From Algibacter miyuki (GTDB lineage: Bacteria > Bacteroidota > Bacteroidia > Flavobacteriales > Flavobacteriaceae), in the NCBI RefSeq assembly GCF_042427745.1, contig NZ_JBHMFA010000018.1: 64,000 nucleotides of DNA. One strand, given 5' to 3'. Shown piece by piece: positions 16,169-24,768 of this stretch. The stretch's first letter is position 1; every line of letters begins with the position of its first letter. The translations under genes were made by a program, and so were the position numbers. A model generated the notes under the pieces. The model ran no database searches and was not told the DNA's origin. It saw only the letters and a list, made by a program, of their open reading frames with translations.

Positions 16169-17512
16169 ATGTCATTATCAGCATTAAACGCCATATCGCC
16201 AATCGATGGTCGTTACAGAAGTAAAGTCAACGAATTAGCTCCATATTTCTCGGAAGAAGCTCTAATAAAATACCGTGTTTTAGTTGAAATTGAATATTTT
16301 ATCGCCCTTTGCGAAATTCCGTTACCTCAACTAGCATCTGTTGACAAGGGTATTTTTGAAGATTTAAGAGGGATTTACAAGAATTTTTCTTCGGAAGATG
16401 CTTTGGCAATCAAAAAAATTGAAAGCGTTACCAACCACGATGTTAAAGCGGTTGAGTATTTTATAAAAGAGCAGTTTGATGCTTTAAACTTATCAGAATA
16501 CAAAGAGTTTATCCATTTCGGATTAACTTCTCAAGATATTAATAACACCGCTATTCCTTTAAGTATTAAGGATGCGATGAACGATGTTTATGTTCCTGAA
16601 TATTTTATTGTTCTAGAAAAACTAAAAACATTATCTAAAGATTGGGCCAGCATTTCTATGTTAGCACGTACGCACGGGCAACCGGCATCGCCAACACGTT
16701 TAGGTAAAGAAATTGAAGTATTTATTGTACGTTTAGAAGCGCAGTTTAACTTATTAAACGATATACCAAGTGCAGCCAAATTTGGTGGAGCAACAGGTAA
16801 TTTTAACGCACACCATGTAGCTTACCCAAATATTGACTGGAAAGCTTTTGGAGGTCAATTTGTACAAGAAAAATTAGGTTTACACCACTCGTTTCCAACC
16901 ACACAAATTGAGCATTACGACCACATGGCAGCTTTGTTTGATACCTTAAAACGTATTAACAATATCATTTTAGATTTAGACCGTGATATTTGGACTTACG
17001 TATCTATGGATTACTTTAAACAAAAAATTAAAGCTGGTGAAGTAGGAAGTTCTGCTATGCCACATAAAGTAAATCCTATTGATTTTGAAAATTCAGAAGG
17101 AAATTTAGGTATAGCAAATGCTATTTTCGAACACCTTTCTGCAAAATTACCAGTATCGCGTTTACAACGAGATTTAACCGATAGTACGGTTTTACGTAAT
17201 GTTGGTGTACCTTTCGGACATACCTTAATTGCTTTTAAATCGACTGTAAAAGGTTTAGATAAATTACTTTTAAACGAAAGTAAATTTGCTCAAGACTTAG
17301 AAAATAACTGGGCAGTAGTAGCTGAGGCTATTCAAACTATATTGCGTCGTGAGGCTTATCCAAATCCTTATGAAGCTTTAAAAGGGTTAACACGTACCAA
17401 CGAAAAGATAAACCAAGCGTCTATCTCTAATTTCATTGATACTTTAGAAGTTTCGGATGCTATTAAAGCCGAATTAAAACAAATTACACCAAGTAACTAT
17501 ACAGGAATTTAA
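16169..17512 (+). CDS. purB: Adenylosuccinate lyase
   Basis: A 447-residue member of the fumarase/aspartase superfamily. It cleaves SAICAR to AICAR plus fumarate and adenylosuccinate to AMP plus fumarate in purine synthesis. Signature loop 'GSSAMPHKVNPIDFENSEGN' near residues 292-311 contains the catalytic Ser. 'TSQDINNTA' and 'RTHGQPASPTRLGKE' supply other active-site residues, including the His of the TxGQ region. The enzyme is a cytosolic homotetramer. Length is normal for the PurB type with the long N-terminal domain. Confidence 0.97.
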   Translation: MSLSALNAISPIDGRYRSKVNELAPYFSEEALIKYRVLVEIEYFIALCEIPLPQLASVDKGIFEDLRGIYKNFSSEDALAIKKIESVTNHDVKAVEYFIKEQFDALNLSEYKEFIHFGLTSQDINNTAIPLSIKDAMNDVYVPEYFIVLEKLKTLSKDWASISMLARTHGQPASPTRLGKEIEVFIVRLEAQFNLLNDIPSAAKFGGATGNFNAHHVAYPNIDWKAFGGQFVQEKLGLHHSFPTTQIEHYDHMAALFDTLKRINNIILDLDRDIWTYVSMDYFKQKIKAGEVGSSAMPHKVNPIDFENSEGNLGIANAIFEHLSAKLPVSRLQRDLTDSTVLRNVGVPFGHTLIAFKSTVKGLDKLLLNESKFAQDLENNWAVVAEAIQTILRREAYPNPYEALKGLTRTNEKINQASISNFIDTLEVSDAIKAELKQITPSNYTGI

Positions 17513-17513
17513 T

Positions 17514-17693
17514 ATGTTTAGCGATAAAGTTTCTATGATTATTTGCGGCTGCTTAATAGCTGTTATTTTCTGTACAGGAATTTTAGGCATACTTAGTAAT
17601 TATATTGTTTTAACGGTTATTTCGGTTTTGTTTTTAACTATTGTTTACAATATTATTTACACCAAACAAAACTCTAAACAGAATTCAAAATAA
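17514..17693 (+). CDS. Small two-helix membrane protein after purB
   Basis: A 59-residue ORF starts one base after the purB stop, so it is almost certainly translated from the same mRNA. It reads MFSDKVSMIICGCLIAVIFC and continues with a second hydrophobic segment 'YIVLTVISVLFLTIVYNIIY', ending in a polar, Lys/Asn-rich tail. Two membrane helices are predicted by eye. No family is recognised. A strong terminator follows 20 nt downstream. Confidence 0.65.
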   Translation: MFSDKVSMIICGCLIAVIFCTGILGILSNYIVLTVISVLFLTIVYNIIYTKQNSKQNSK

Positions 17694-17712
17694 CGCATAG
17701 AACATTGCACAT

Positions 17713-17748
17713 AAAAAAAGGGACACTTTATAAAAGTGTCCCTTTTTT
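17713..17748. terminator. Bidirectional terminator
   Basis: AAAAAAGGGACACTT and AAGTGTCCCTTTTTT form a 15-bp stem with a short loop and U tracts on both strands, between purB/its small partner and the convergent DUF4252 operon. Confidence 0.9.
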
Positions 17749-17799
17749 ATTTATTTTACAGCTAGATTTTAAAGCCGTATAATATTTGTATCTCCCTGT

Positions 17800-18357
17800 T
17801 TATTTAAAGAAATCGGCAATGCCTTTTAATTGTTCTTCATCGATATTGGCATACTTCATCGCTCCAACCAAACTGCCCATTTTAGACGGATTCATCCCAT
17901 CTCCTAATACACGAACAACTCCGAAACCAATCTCCTTAGAATTAGCAAAAACAACGACCTCATCGGCCTCATCATCATTACCAATATATTTTACGGTAAA
18001 CTTATTCCCCAAATGGCTAAACTCTATTAGCTCATTATATTTTTCATTGTTTAAAATGGTTTTAACGGTCTCCATCTCAGCTTTCATATCTGCTTCATTC
18101 GTGTCGTTAACTTTAAAGCCTATAAAGTTTAATCGTTTTACCGAATTAAAGGCTTCTGCTTGTGTTTCCGACAAACTAGCTTCATCCATATTCAACATAG
18201 AAATTGGCAAATCTTGCGAAATAAAATTTGCCGATTCCTGATGATCTACAAAGTAAGTTTGCAGTGTTGGCTCATTATTACAACTCACTAAAACAGCGAT
18301 TGCAAAAAGACTAAATACTAGATGATTTACTACTCGTTTTATGATTGATGTATTCAT
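17800..18357 (-). CDS. DUF4252 lipoprotein
   Basis: Start at 18357 (MNTSIIKRVVNHLVFSLFAI) gives 185 residues with a lipobox 'AVLVSC'; the longer reading from 18405 adds no sensible signal peptide. The mature part has the DUF4252 pattern ('NSVKRLNFIGFKVN', 'VKTILNNEKYNELIEF', 'DEVVVFANSKEIGFGVVRVL'). The fold and function of this Bacteroidota family are unknown. It is the last gene of the operon sigma - anti-sigma - DUF4252 - DUF4252, so it is likely a target or envelope-sensing partner of that sigma factor. Confidence 0.8.
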   Translation of the reverse strand: MNTSIIKRVVNHLVFSLFAIAVLVSCNNEPTLQTYFVDHQESANFISQDLPISMLNMDEASLSETQAEAFNSVKRLNFIGFKVNDTNEADMKAEMETVKTILNNEKYNELIEFSHLGNKFTVKYIGNDDEADEVVVFANSKEIGFGVVRVLGDGMNPSKMGSLVGAMKYANIDEEQLKGIADFFK

Positions 18358-18409
18358 TAGATTGATGTTTTTCTTTAATATTTTTGTTACGCCGTAATAA
18401 GTCAATAAC

Positions 18410-18970
18410 TTATTTTTTCTTCTTTAAATGCTCACCTCCAGCAATATTCATTTTATCGGTAAGTTTAGAAATTTCGTTTAAGTTAATATCGCCAGTTAAA
18501 GACACTACAACCGTTTCAATTTTACGTTCCTTTCCACCTACTTCAATACCTTCGTCCATAAATTTATCTACGCCATTTACGAAAATTAAAAGTTCCTTTA
18601 CATGGTCTACATCACGACCTTCTTTTACATAAAAACTCACATGAGTTCCGTCGTCCTTAACTTCCATTAATTCTTCCAAAGCATTAGAGCGCGATTTTAC
18701 CCATTTAGATAAATCTACCGCAATGGTTTTATTATCTGTAATAATGGTTTTAAAACTGGTAATACTTTTAACCATATCAATATATGCTTTCGCTTCAGCA
18801 TCATCAACATTAATTCCCATTTTGGCAATCATTTGAAACATTTTTGGTTTTATAGACACATAGGTTACATCCGAATTGTCGCTATATTTTTCAAAAACAT
18901 CGCTTTGAGCCATGCCCGTTAATGGTAATAACATCACAGCCATTACAAACACTATTAATCTATTTTTCAT
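18410..18970 (-). CDS. DUF4252 exported protein
   Basis: A protein of 186 residues from the ATG at 18970 (MKNRLIVFVMAVMLLPLTGM), with a Sec signal cleaved after 'GMAQ'. The upstream Met at 19003 would put a polar extension before the signal. The domain is homologous to that of the next gene ('VTYVSIKPKMFQMIAKMG', 'LIFVNGVDKFMDEG', 'VVVSLTGDINLNEISKL') but the protein lacks a lipobox, so the pair has one soluble and one lipidated member. The function of DUF4252 is unknown. It is cotranscribed with the ECF sigma factor. Confidence 0.8.
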   Translation of the reverse strand: MKNRLIVFVMAVMLLPLTGMAQSDVFEKYSDNSDVTYVSIKPKMFQMIAKMGINVDDAEAKAYIDMVKSITSFKTIITDNKTIAVDLSKWVKSRSNALEELMEVKDDGTHVSFYVKEGRDVDHVKELLIFVNGVDKFMDEGIEVGGKERKIETVVVSLTGDINLNEISKLTDKMNIAGGEHLKKKK

Positions 18971-19015
18971 TGTATTTGATTTTAATTTATTTGAATTATT
19001 CATTGTTCCTTTTTT

Positions 19016-19489
19016 TTAGTTTTTAAAAATTAATTCCGTCGCATTATCTAGTTCGTTTAAGTAGCCTAGCGTTGCTGTGCCCTTTTCAACCTCATCTAAA
19101 TAAGCTACCGTCGATACGCCTTTATTAAAGCTTTGCGAAATCATTTCTAGCGATCTCGTTACTTCGGCTAGCGCCAATTCTGGATCGTCATAAGTTCCTA
19201 AATCGGTATCATTAAAATTTCCACCAAAATAAAACCCTATCATAAGCACTGCTACTGCTGCCACCGACAGCCATTTATAATTAAACTTTCGCGACGTTTC
19301 CAACGGTAAATCGTTATTAAACTGCTCCTGTTTACTTACCGTAAAATAACCAAACATAGGCTTATACATTTCTAAATGGGGCGCAACTTGGTCGCTTGCA
19401 AAATAGTGTTTCAACTGCTGCTCTTCCTTTAGGCTTGTTTCGCCATTTTCGTACTTTTCTAGTAACTCTTCTATATTATTTAACACCAT
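19016..19489 (-). CDS. Probable membrane anti-sigma factor
   Basis: A 157-residue protein with a single transmembrane segment ('WLSVAAVAVLMIGFYFGG', about residues 74-91). The N-terminal cytosolic part begins 'LNNIEELLEKYENGETSLKE', a pattern typical of Bacteroidota anti-sigma proteins that lack the zinc finger. The gene overlaps the sigma factor stop by 14 nt, giving translational coupling and matched stoichiometry. The C-terminal periplasmic part (60 residues) would sense an envelope signal. Assignment rests on position and topology. Confidence 0.7.
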   Translation of the reverse strand: MVLNNIEELLEKYENGETSLKEEQQLKHYFASDQVAPHLEMYKPMFGYFTVSKQEQFNNDLPLETSRKFNYKWLSVAAVAVLMIGFYFGGNFNDTDLGTYDDPELALAEVTRSLEMISQSFNKGVSTVAYLDEVEKGTATLGYLNELDNATELIFKN

Positions 19490-19985
19490 AATTATGTGTA
19501 TTAGTCAATTTTTCTCTTATTGTTTTTCGCGCTCTCGATAAGTTTACACGCACTGCTGTATTTTTCATATCCAGCATTTTTGCAATCTCATCCAAATCGT
19601 ATTCTTCTATATCTCGCAGCTGAATAATGGTTTTTTGTAACTCCGGTAAATCGGCAATAATTTTGCCTACCCAACTCACACTATCATTTAATTCCATCTG
19701 CTTTTGCAGTCCCGTTTGTTTATCCTCATAATTAGAATGTACAATTTTAAGATTCTGCGCCTGTTTCGATTTCAACTTATCAAAACAAAAATTCTTGGTC
19801 ATCGTCATCGAAAAAGCTTCCACATTTTTATACTCGGCAATCTTTTTCTTATTGTTCCATAATTTCAAAAGCACCTCTTGCGTAGCATCCTCGGCTTCTT
19901 CCGTCGAAACCAGCAAGCGTTTCGCTAACCGAAATACTTTATCCTTAAAAGGCATTACAACATGTAAAAACTCTTTTTGAGTCAT
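19476..19985 (-). CDS. ECF-type RNA polymerase sigma factor
   Basis: A 169-residue sigma-70 family protein with region 2 ('DATQEVLLKLWNN', 'VEAFSMTMTKNFCFDKLKSK') and region 4 ('LPELQKTIIQLRDIEEYDLDEIAKMLD', 'VRVNLSRARKTIRE'). There is no region 1 or 3, as in ECF factors. It is the first gene of an operon with an overlapping anti-sigma gene and two DUF4252 proteins. Such systems usually autoregulate, but I could not define the promoter motif it recognises. Confidence 0.9.
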   Translation of the reverse strand: MTQKEFLHVVMPFKDKVFRLAKRLLVSTEEAEDATQEVLLKLWNNKKKIAEYKNVEAFSMTMTKNFCFDKLKSKQAQNLKIVHSNYEDKQTGLQKQMELNDSVSWVGKIIADLPELQKTIIQLRDIEEYDLDEIAKMLDMKNTAVRVNLSRARKTIREKLTNTHNYGVK

Positions 19986-20088
19986 TTTTAATTGGTTTTA
20001 TAAAACAGCTTGGTAACGGCTATTTAATATTACGACGACACCCTTTCGGCTTTGTTACATCTAAAATAAATAATTTTAATAAAAATTT

Positions 20089-20206
20089 GGGCGTAACCCT
20101 TTTTCGTAAACACTACAAAGGGTCGAGCTTTTCGTTACAAGTCCTCGCAACCCCAATTGTCATTGGGTTTCCTGTGGGCTTTCCACTGCAATCCCTTACG
20201 CGGGCA
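20089..20206 (+). repeat. Dispersed intergenic repeat, shorter variant
   Basis: It starts GGGCGTAACCC, continues CACTACAAAGGGTCGAGCTTT and ends GGCTTTCCACTGCAAT then CCCTTACGCGGG, the same order of conserved blocks as at 11585. It fills part of the 462-nt gap between the sigma operon and the S41 protease gene (19986-20447). The rest of that gap is AT-rich, with no ORF or hairpin I can support. Confidence 0.65.
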
Positions 20207-20447
20207 CAACCCCAAAAACAATCCATAACCACCATGTTTTGTGCTTAAATAAAGTTCATTCTTCAAAAAATTAAAAACCTTACCCCTATTATTTACGTAA
20301 TAAAAGTAATAGGATGTAAACAATTAATCCGTTCTCAGTTAAAAACCCCACAACAAAAGGCTATGTTTAACACAAACTATATTTTTTATTACACAATAAT
20401 GTAACTAAATTTAGAGTTTTAAAATATAGCCCTATAAACTAAATATA

Positions 20448-21920
20448 ATGAAAAGCATAAAATCCCTAGTCCTAATTCTGTTAATAGCCTTAACTGCAAC
20501 CAGTTGTTTTAAAGATGAAGACGATATTATTTCAACAACAAGCAATAAAAACGATTTTGTTTGGCAAGCCATGAATTCTTGGTACAATTGGAAAAATGAA
20601 GTTCCCGCATTAGACGATGCTCAAGACGATAATTCTTTGAGTTTTCAAGCTTACTTAGAACAATACGACACCCCCGAAAACCTATTCAATAGCCTGATAT
20701 ACAAAACAGGCGAAGTAGATCGTTTCTCATGGTTTATAGAAGACTATATTGAGCAAGAACAAGCTTTTCAAGGTATTACAAAATCTTTCGGACTCCGTTT
20801 TGAAGGCGTTCAAATTAACACGGCCGGTGATGTTGTTATTTACGTACGCCACGTCGCCGATAACTCCCCTGCCAGCGATGCCAACATTAACCGTGGTGAT
20901 ATTATAAATGCCATAAACGGTACTACACTAACCACTGCAACCTATAATACAGCCGTAAATAATTTATACGAAGATCAAGTAACATTATCTTTTGTTTCGG
21001 AAAACAGCGGTACACTTACGCCTATTGGAGATAAAACTATAACTGCCACCGTACTTTCTGAAAATCCAGTATTTCTTACAAAAGCATTTAACGATATCGA
21101 TGGTAAAAAAGTAGGATACTTGCTTTACAACGGTTTCCGTTCTTCTTATAACGACGAATTAAACGCTGCTTTTGCCTATTTTAAAAACGAAAACATTAGC
21201 GAATTAATTTTAGATTTACGCCTTAATGGTGGCGGATCGGTAGAAACATCGGCCTATTTAGCTAGTATGATTTATGCCAACGCTACCGAAGACGATGGTT
21301 TTGCAGAATTACGCTTTAACGACAAGCACGACAACGAAAACGGATATTACAATTTTACGAACACCTTAAGTGTTTATAATAGTGATGGTGACAAAACAGG
21401 CGAACAACCAATTAACCGTTTAAGTACATTAACTCAATTATACGTTATAACCTCGAACAATACTGCTTCGGCAAGCGAAATGATAATTAACGGTTTAAGA
21501 TCGTATATTCCTGTAAAATTAATAGGCGCAACAACGTATGGCAAAAACGTAGGCTCAATTACATTATACGATTCTCCATCGTCTGATTACACCAAGCAAA
21601 GTTCGGCTAACGCTAATCATTTAAATGCCTTACAACCTATTGTATTTCAAATATTCAATAAAGATGGCGAAAGTGATTATACCACTGGTTTTGTGCCTGA
21701 CATTGCAGAAATAAATGAATACGATTATTGGAATAACACACTTCCTTTTGGAGACGAAAACGAAGCCCTTCTACAAGCAGCCTTAAACAACATTAAAGGT
21801 ATTGTAGACCGCGGTACCAATACTAAAAACTCCGTTAACAATAGACTTTTAGAAGCTCCAAAATCGAACAATAAATTTGAATTCGATATGTATATTAATA
21901 ACGACTTCTTTTCTAATTAA
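20448..21920 (+). CDS. S41 family C-terminal-processing peptidase, lipoprotein
   Basis: A 490-residue lipoprotein (lipobox 'LTATSC', Cys20). Residues about 115-200 form a PDZ domain ('GRGDIINAING'-like 'NRGDIINAINGTTL'). The tail-specific protease domain follows: 'ELILDLRLNGGGSVETSAYL', the nucleophile in 'NNTASASEMIING' (middle Ser of ASAS) and the general-base Lys in 'TTYGKNVGS' exactly 25 residues later, the Ser-Lys spacing of Tsp. It should degrade or process periplasmic proteins from the membrane surface. The stop overlaps the start of the next gene by one base. Confidence 0.9.
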   Translation: MKSIKSLVLILLIALTATSCFKDEDDIISTTSNKNDFVWQAMNSWYNWKNEVPALDDAQDDNSLSFQAYLEQYDTPENLFNSLIYKTGEVDRFSWFIEDYIEQEQAFQGITKSFGLRFEGVQINTAGDVVIYVRHVADNSPASDANINRGDIINAINGTTLTTATYNTAVNNLYEDQVTLSFVSENSGTLTPIGDKTITATVLSENPVFLTKAFNDIDGKKVGYLLYNGFRSSYNDELNAAFAYFKNENISELILDLRLNGGGSVETSAYLASMIYANATEDDGFAELRFNDKHDNENGYYNFTNTLSVYNSDGDKTGEQPINRLSTLTQLYVITSNNTASASEMIINGLRSYIPVKLIGATTYGKNVGSITLYDSPSSDYTKQSSANANHLNALQPIVFQIFNKDGESDYTTGFVPDIAEINEYDYWNNTLPFGDENEALLQAALNNIKGIVDRGTNTKNSVNNRLLEAPKSNNKFEFDMYINNDFFSN

Positions 21921-22648
21921 TGCAAAAACATAAAACGTATTTTAATTGGAGTTCGGGTAAAGATTCTGCCATAGCATTATATTATTTATTGCAAAATAAG
22001 GACTTTAGTGTACAAAAATTAGTAACCACGGTAAACAGCCATTACAACAGGGTGTCTATGCACGGACTTAGAACCGAGTTACTTTTAGCACAAACCGAAG
22101 CTTTAAATATTCCGGCGCAAGTAATAGAATTACCCGAAATGCCAAGTATGGAAACCTACGAAGCCGTCATGCTTAAAACCGTCAATACACTAAAAAGAGA
22201 CGGATTTACACACGCCGCCTTTGGCGATATTTTCTTGGAAGATTTACGTACTTACCGGGAAAACAACCTCGCAAAACACGGCATTAAAACGGTTTTTCCT
22301 ATTTGGAAAAAAGACACTAAAGCACTCCTTACCGAATTTTTAGATTTAGGATTTAAAACCATCATTGTTTGTGCGAACTCTAAATATTTCGGAGCCGATT
22401 TTGTGGGTACTATTATAGATGAAAACTTTATAGATAATTTACCAGAAGGCGTTGACCCTTGCGGGGAAAATGGCGAGTTTCATACCTTTTGTTTTGATGG
22501 GCCTATTTTTAAAAACCCAATATCATTTACTATAGGCGAAAAAGTATATCGAGAATACGATACGCCAAAAACAGATGATGATTCGGTTTGTTCTGCAGAT
22601 GCATACGGTGTTTGGTATTGCGATTTGATACCACAAATAACGTCATAA
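21920..22648 (+). CDS. Diphthine-ammonia-ligase-like ATP-pyrophosphatase (DUF71)
   Basis: A 242-residue PP-loop enzyme. 'FNWSSGKDSAIALYYL' is the ATP-pyrophosphatase SGGKDS-type motif at residues 8-23; 'GFTHAAFGDIFLEDLRTYRE' and 'FVGTIIDENFI' are typical of the DUF71/Dph6 family. Bacteria lack diphthamide, so the substrate here is a different amide- or thiol-forming reaction, unknown. The C-terminal 'PEGVDPCGENGEFHTFCFDGP' loop is conserved in the family. ATG overlaps the protease stop (TAATG), so it is translationally coupled. Confidence 0.85.
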   Translation: MQKHKTYFNWSSGKDSAIALYYLLQNKDFSVQKLVTTVNSHYNRVSMHGLRTELLLAQTEALNIPAQVIELPEMPSMETYEAVMLKTVNTLKRDGFTHAAFGDIFLEDLRTYRENNLAKHGIKTVFPIWKKDTKALLTEFLDLGFKTIIVCANSKYFGADFVGTIIDENFIDNLPEGVDPCGENGEFHTFCFDGPIFKNPISFTIGEKVYREYDTPKTDDDSVCSADAYGVWYCDLIPQITS

Positions 22649-22649
22649 A

Positions 22650-22675
22650 AAATGCCGCCCAATCAGGCGGCATTC
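22650..22675. terminator. Terminator after the S41/DUF71 operon
   Basis: AATGCCGCC and GGCGGCATT form a 9-bp GC-rich stem with a 6-nt loop, lying between convergent genes. The flanking U/A runs are short. Confidence 0.6.
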
Positions 22676-22703
22676 TTCATATAAAACAATAAATTACTTC
22701 TAT

Positions 22704-24671
22704 TTATTTCTTAACTAACTTCTGTGTAAATACTCCTGAAGTTGTTGATAGTTTAACAATATAAACTCCCGGATGTAATCCATCTAAAGATACTGGAGTT
22801 GTTCTATCTATTAATTCTTTTTGAAGTACCAAAGCACCTGTAACCGAATAGATAGCCATTGTTCCTGTTTTAGAAACATACAACTCAGACGACGCTGGAT
22901 TAGGATAAAGTCCGATCGCATTTTGCTTTTCAGCAACACTTAATGAAATATCTTTTTGGTTTATCACACCAACAGCATCTAAATCGAAACCTCCAGAATT
23001 GAAAGGCGTGGCATACAACTCGTTTATAATATTCCCTAAACTGTCGTAACCTGCATATAAAGGATTAATAGTACCTACAACATCGACTAATTTCACATGT
23101 GTGATACTTGTTTTATCTAATAATTCATTATCAGCGATATCCGAAATATCAAAAGGTGTTCCAAAATTAGCTCGGTATTTTCCTGCTAAATTATTTAATT
23201 TGGTTGCATCTACAGATCCGAAACCACCAATTTGCGTTGTTGTTTGCGTTTTACTATGTGAAGGAAACCTAAAATAGTTAATCCCATCTGAACTGACTTC
23301 AACAAATGCTAGTTCTAAAAAGGTATTACTGAAACCATTTTCGAATACCGCAAAATCGTATCCCTCACCATTTGTAATTGGCAACGCAAATGTTACAATA
23401 GCTTCTCCTGCATCTCCTAAACTTACAGGCGAATTATTTGGAGTTCCTAATGCCGATTCTGGCGTACCAAAAGAAGCATACGCATTACCTTGGTATTCTG
23501 TTTCTGGGTTAGCAATATCAACATGACCTCGTGTTACCTCGGCCCCATTTGCCCATGCAACAAAAAGTTCGCTGGCAGCAGGAATAGCTGTGCTACCTGG
23601 TTGCCCTGCTACTGGAGCATAAGGTTGATCGTTATAATAAATTCCTGATGGTAAAATTCCAACATCATAATTATTTACAAAACTACCATCATTGCCGTAA
23701 ATAAATAATTTACTTTCACTAGTATAACTAATAGCATCTCCAATATACAATCTGTTTTCTATTTTCTCCATAGAATAAGGATTCTGTACGCCCTCAGTCG
23801 ATAAATCTATAAACGATGTACTTGGTAAAGCCGTATCACTCAACGCCATTTTAAAAACCTCATTTCCTAAAACATAATAAAGCGATGTCGTATCTAATAC
23901 TAATAATTCAGGATGAGACAATCCTGCGAAAGCATAAGCTGTTTTATTGGTGTAATCTGTTAAATCAATTTTAAAAAGAGACCCCGTAGTTTCTCCTGTT
24001 GGATTGTAATTAGGACTTCCACTGCAAAGCACATATAAATTGGTAGCATCAACTTCTAAGGAAGAAGGTACATCTCCAACCGCAATAGATTCCACACTAT
24101 TTGTTGCTGTATCAATAACAGAAACACTGTTTCCGAAACCGTAACCACCTTGGTGTGCTACAAATAAAATACCGTTGTGCTCAACAATTTCTTCTGGGCC
24201 TTCGACTACAGAAATAGTTTCAGTAACCGTATTAGTCGCTAAATCTATAACCGCCACATAATCATCAGAAACGTCTGAACCATCTCCCCAGTTAGTTACA
24301 TAACCCTTACCATTGTAAAACGCAATGTTACGAGGATTAGACATTTGATCTGAAATAGTTGCTACTAAAGCCAATGTGTTTCTATTGACCACTTTTACAT
24401 AGTTGCTATAATTAACAACAATATATAAATAATCACCTTCAAAAGCCATGCTTTGCGCAACATCACCTAATGCAGCTCCCGAATTTTGAGTACTGAAGGC
24501 ATTATTTTCAATAAAGCCTGTAGAAGTTAAAACGGATACAGATGCGTTACCATACCCAAAGCCACCTTCATTTAATACAAAAACCCCATTCTCGAAGGTT
24601 TGCGCAAATGTTAAAACGGAGAAAAAGAGTCCTGTTAGTAGTAATAATGATTTTTTGTAAAAATTTCTCAT
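22704..24671 (-). CDS. BtuG-like beta-propeller fused to a surface domain with T9SS type A tail
   Basis: A 655-residue secreted protein. The signal peptide ends 'LTFAQ'. Residues 25-350 form a YncE/DUF5074-like seven-bladed propeller, strongly similar to the lipoprotein at 24769 ('VLNEGGFGYGNASVSV', 'GDVAQSMAFEGDYLYIVVN', 'VTNWGDGSDVSDDYVAVIDL', 'LYVLCSGSPNY'). Residues 360-570 form a second domain ('GYDFAVFENGFSNTFLELAF', 'GGFDLDAVGVINQ') seen in Bacteroidota surface proteins. The C-terminus ('IGLYPNPASSELYVSKTG ... KLVKK') is a T9SS type A sorting signal. BtuG binds B12 at the cell surface; its location in the riboswitch-led btuB operon supports that role here. Confidence 0.8.
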   Translation of the reverse strand: MRNFYKKSLLLLTGLFFSVLTFAQTFENGVFVLNEGGFGYGNASVSVLTSTGFIENNAFSTQNSGAALGDVAQSMAFEGDYLYIVVNYSNYVKVVNRNTLALVATISDQMSNPRNIAFYNGKGYVTNWGDGSDVSDDYVAVIDLATNTVTETISVVEGPEEIVEHNGILFVAHQGGYGFGNSVSVIDTATNSVESIAVGDVPSSLEVDATNLYVLCSGSPNYNPTGETTGSLFKIDLTDYTNKTAYAFAGLSHPELLVLDTTSLYYVLGNEVFKMALSDTALPSTSFIDLSTEGVQNPYSMEKIENRLYIGDAISYTSESKLFIYGNDGSFVNNYDVGILPSGIYYNDQPYAPVAGQPGSTAIPAASELFVAWANGAEVTRGHVDIANPETEYQGNAYASFGTPESALGTPNNSPVSLGDAGEAIVTFALPITNGEGYDFAVFENGFSNTFLELAFVEVSSDGINYFRFPSHSKTQTTTQIGGFGSVDATKLNNLAGKYRANFGTPFDISDIADNELLDKTSITHVKLVDVVGTINPLYAGYDSLGNIINELYATPFNSGGFDLDAVGVINQKDISLSVAEKQNAIGLYPNPASSELYVSKTGTMAIYSVTGALVLQKELIDRTTPVSLDGLHPGVYIVKLSTTSGVFTQKLVKK

Positions 24672-24768
24672 ATTTTATTTTTTTGTTTACTGAAGCTATT
24701 GTGCCTTAATTATACAACTTCAGTGATTTAGTTTTTTGTTTTAGTTATTAGACACGTTGTTGTTATTC

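Noticed and set aside
24689..24724. Inverted repeat ACTGAAG/CTTCAGT between the two propeller genes as terminator or attenuator
   Set aside because: Seven base pairs with a 22-nt loop and no strong U tract; too weak to support.
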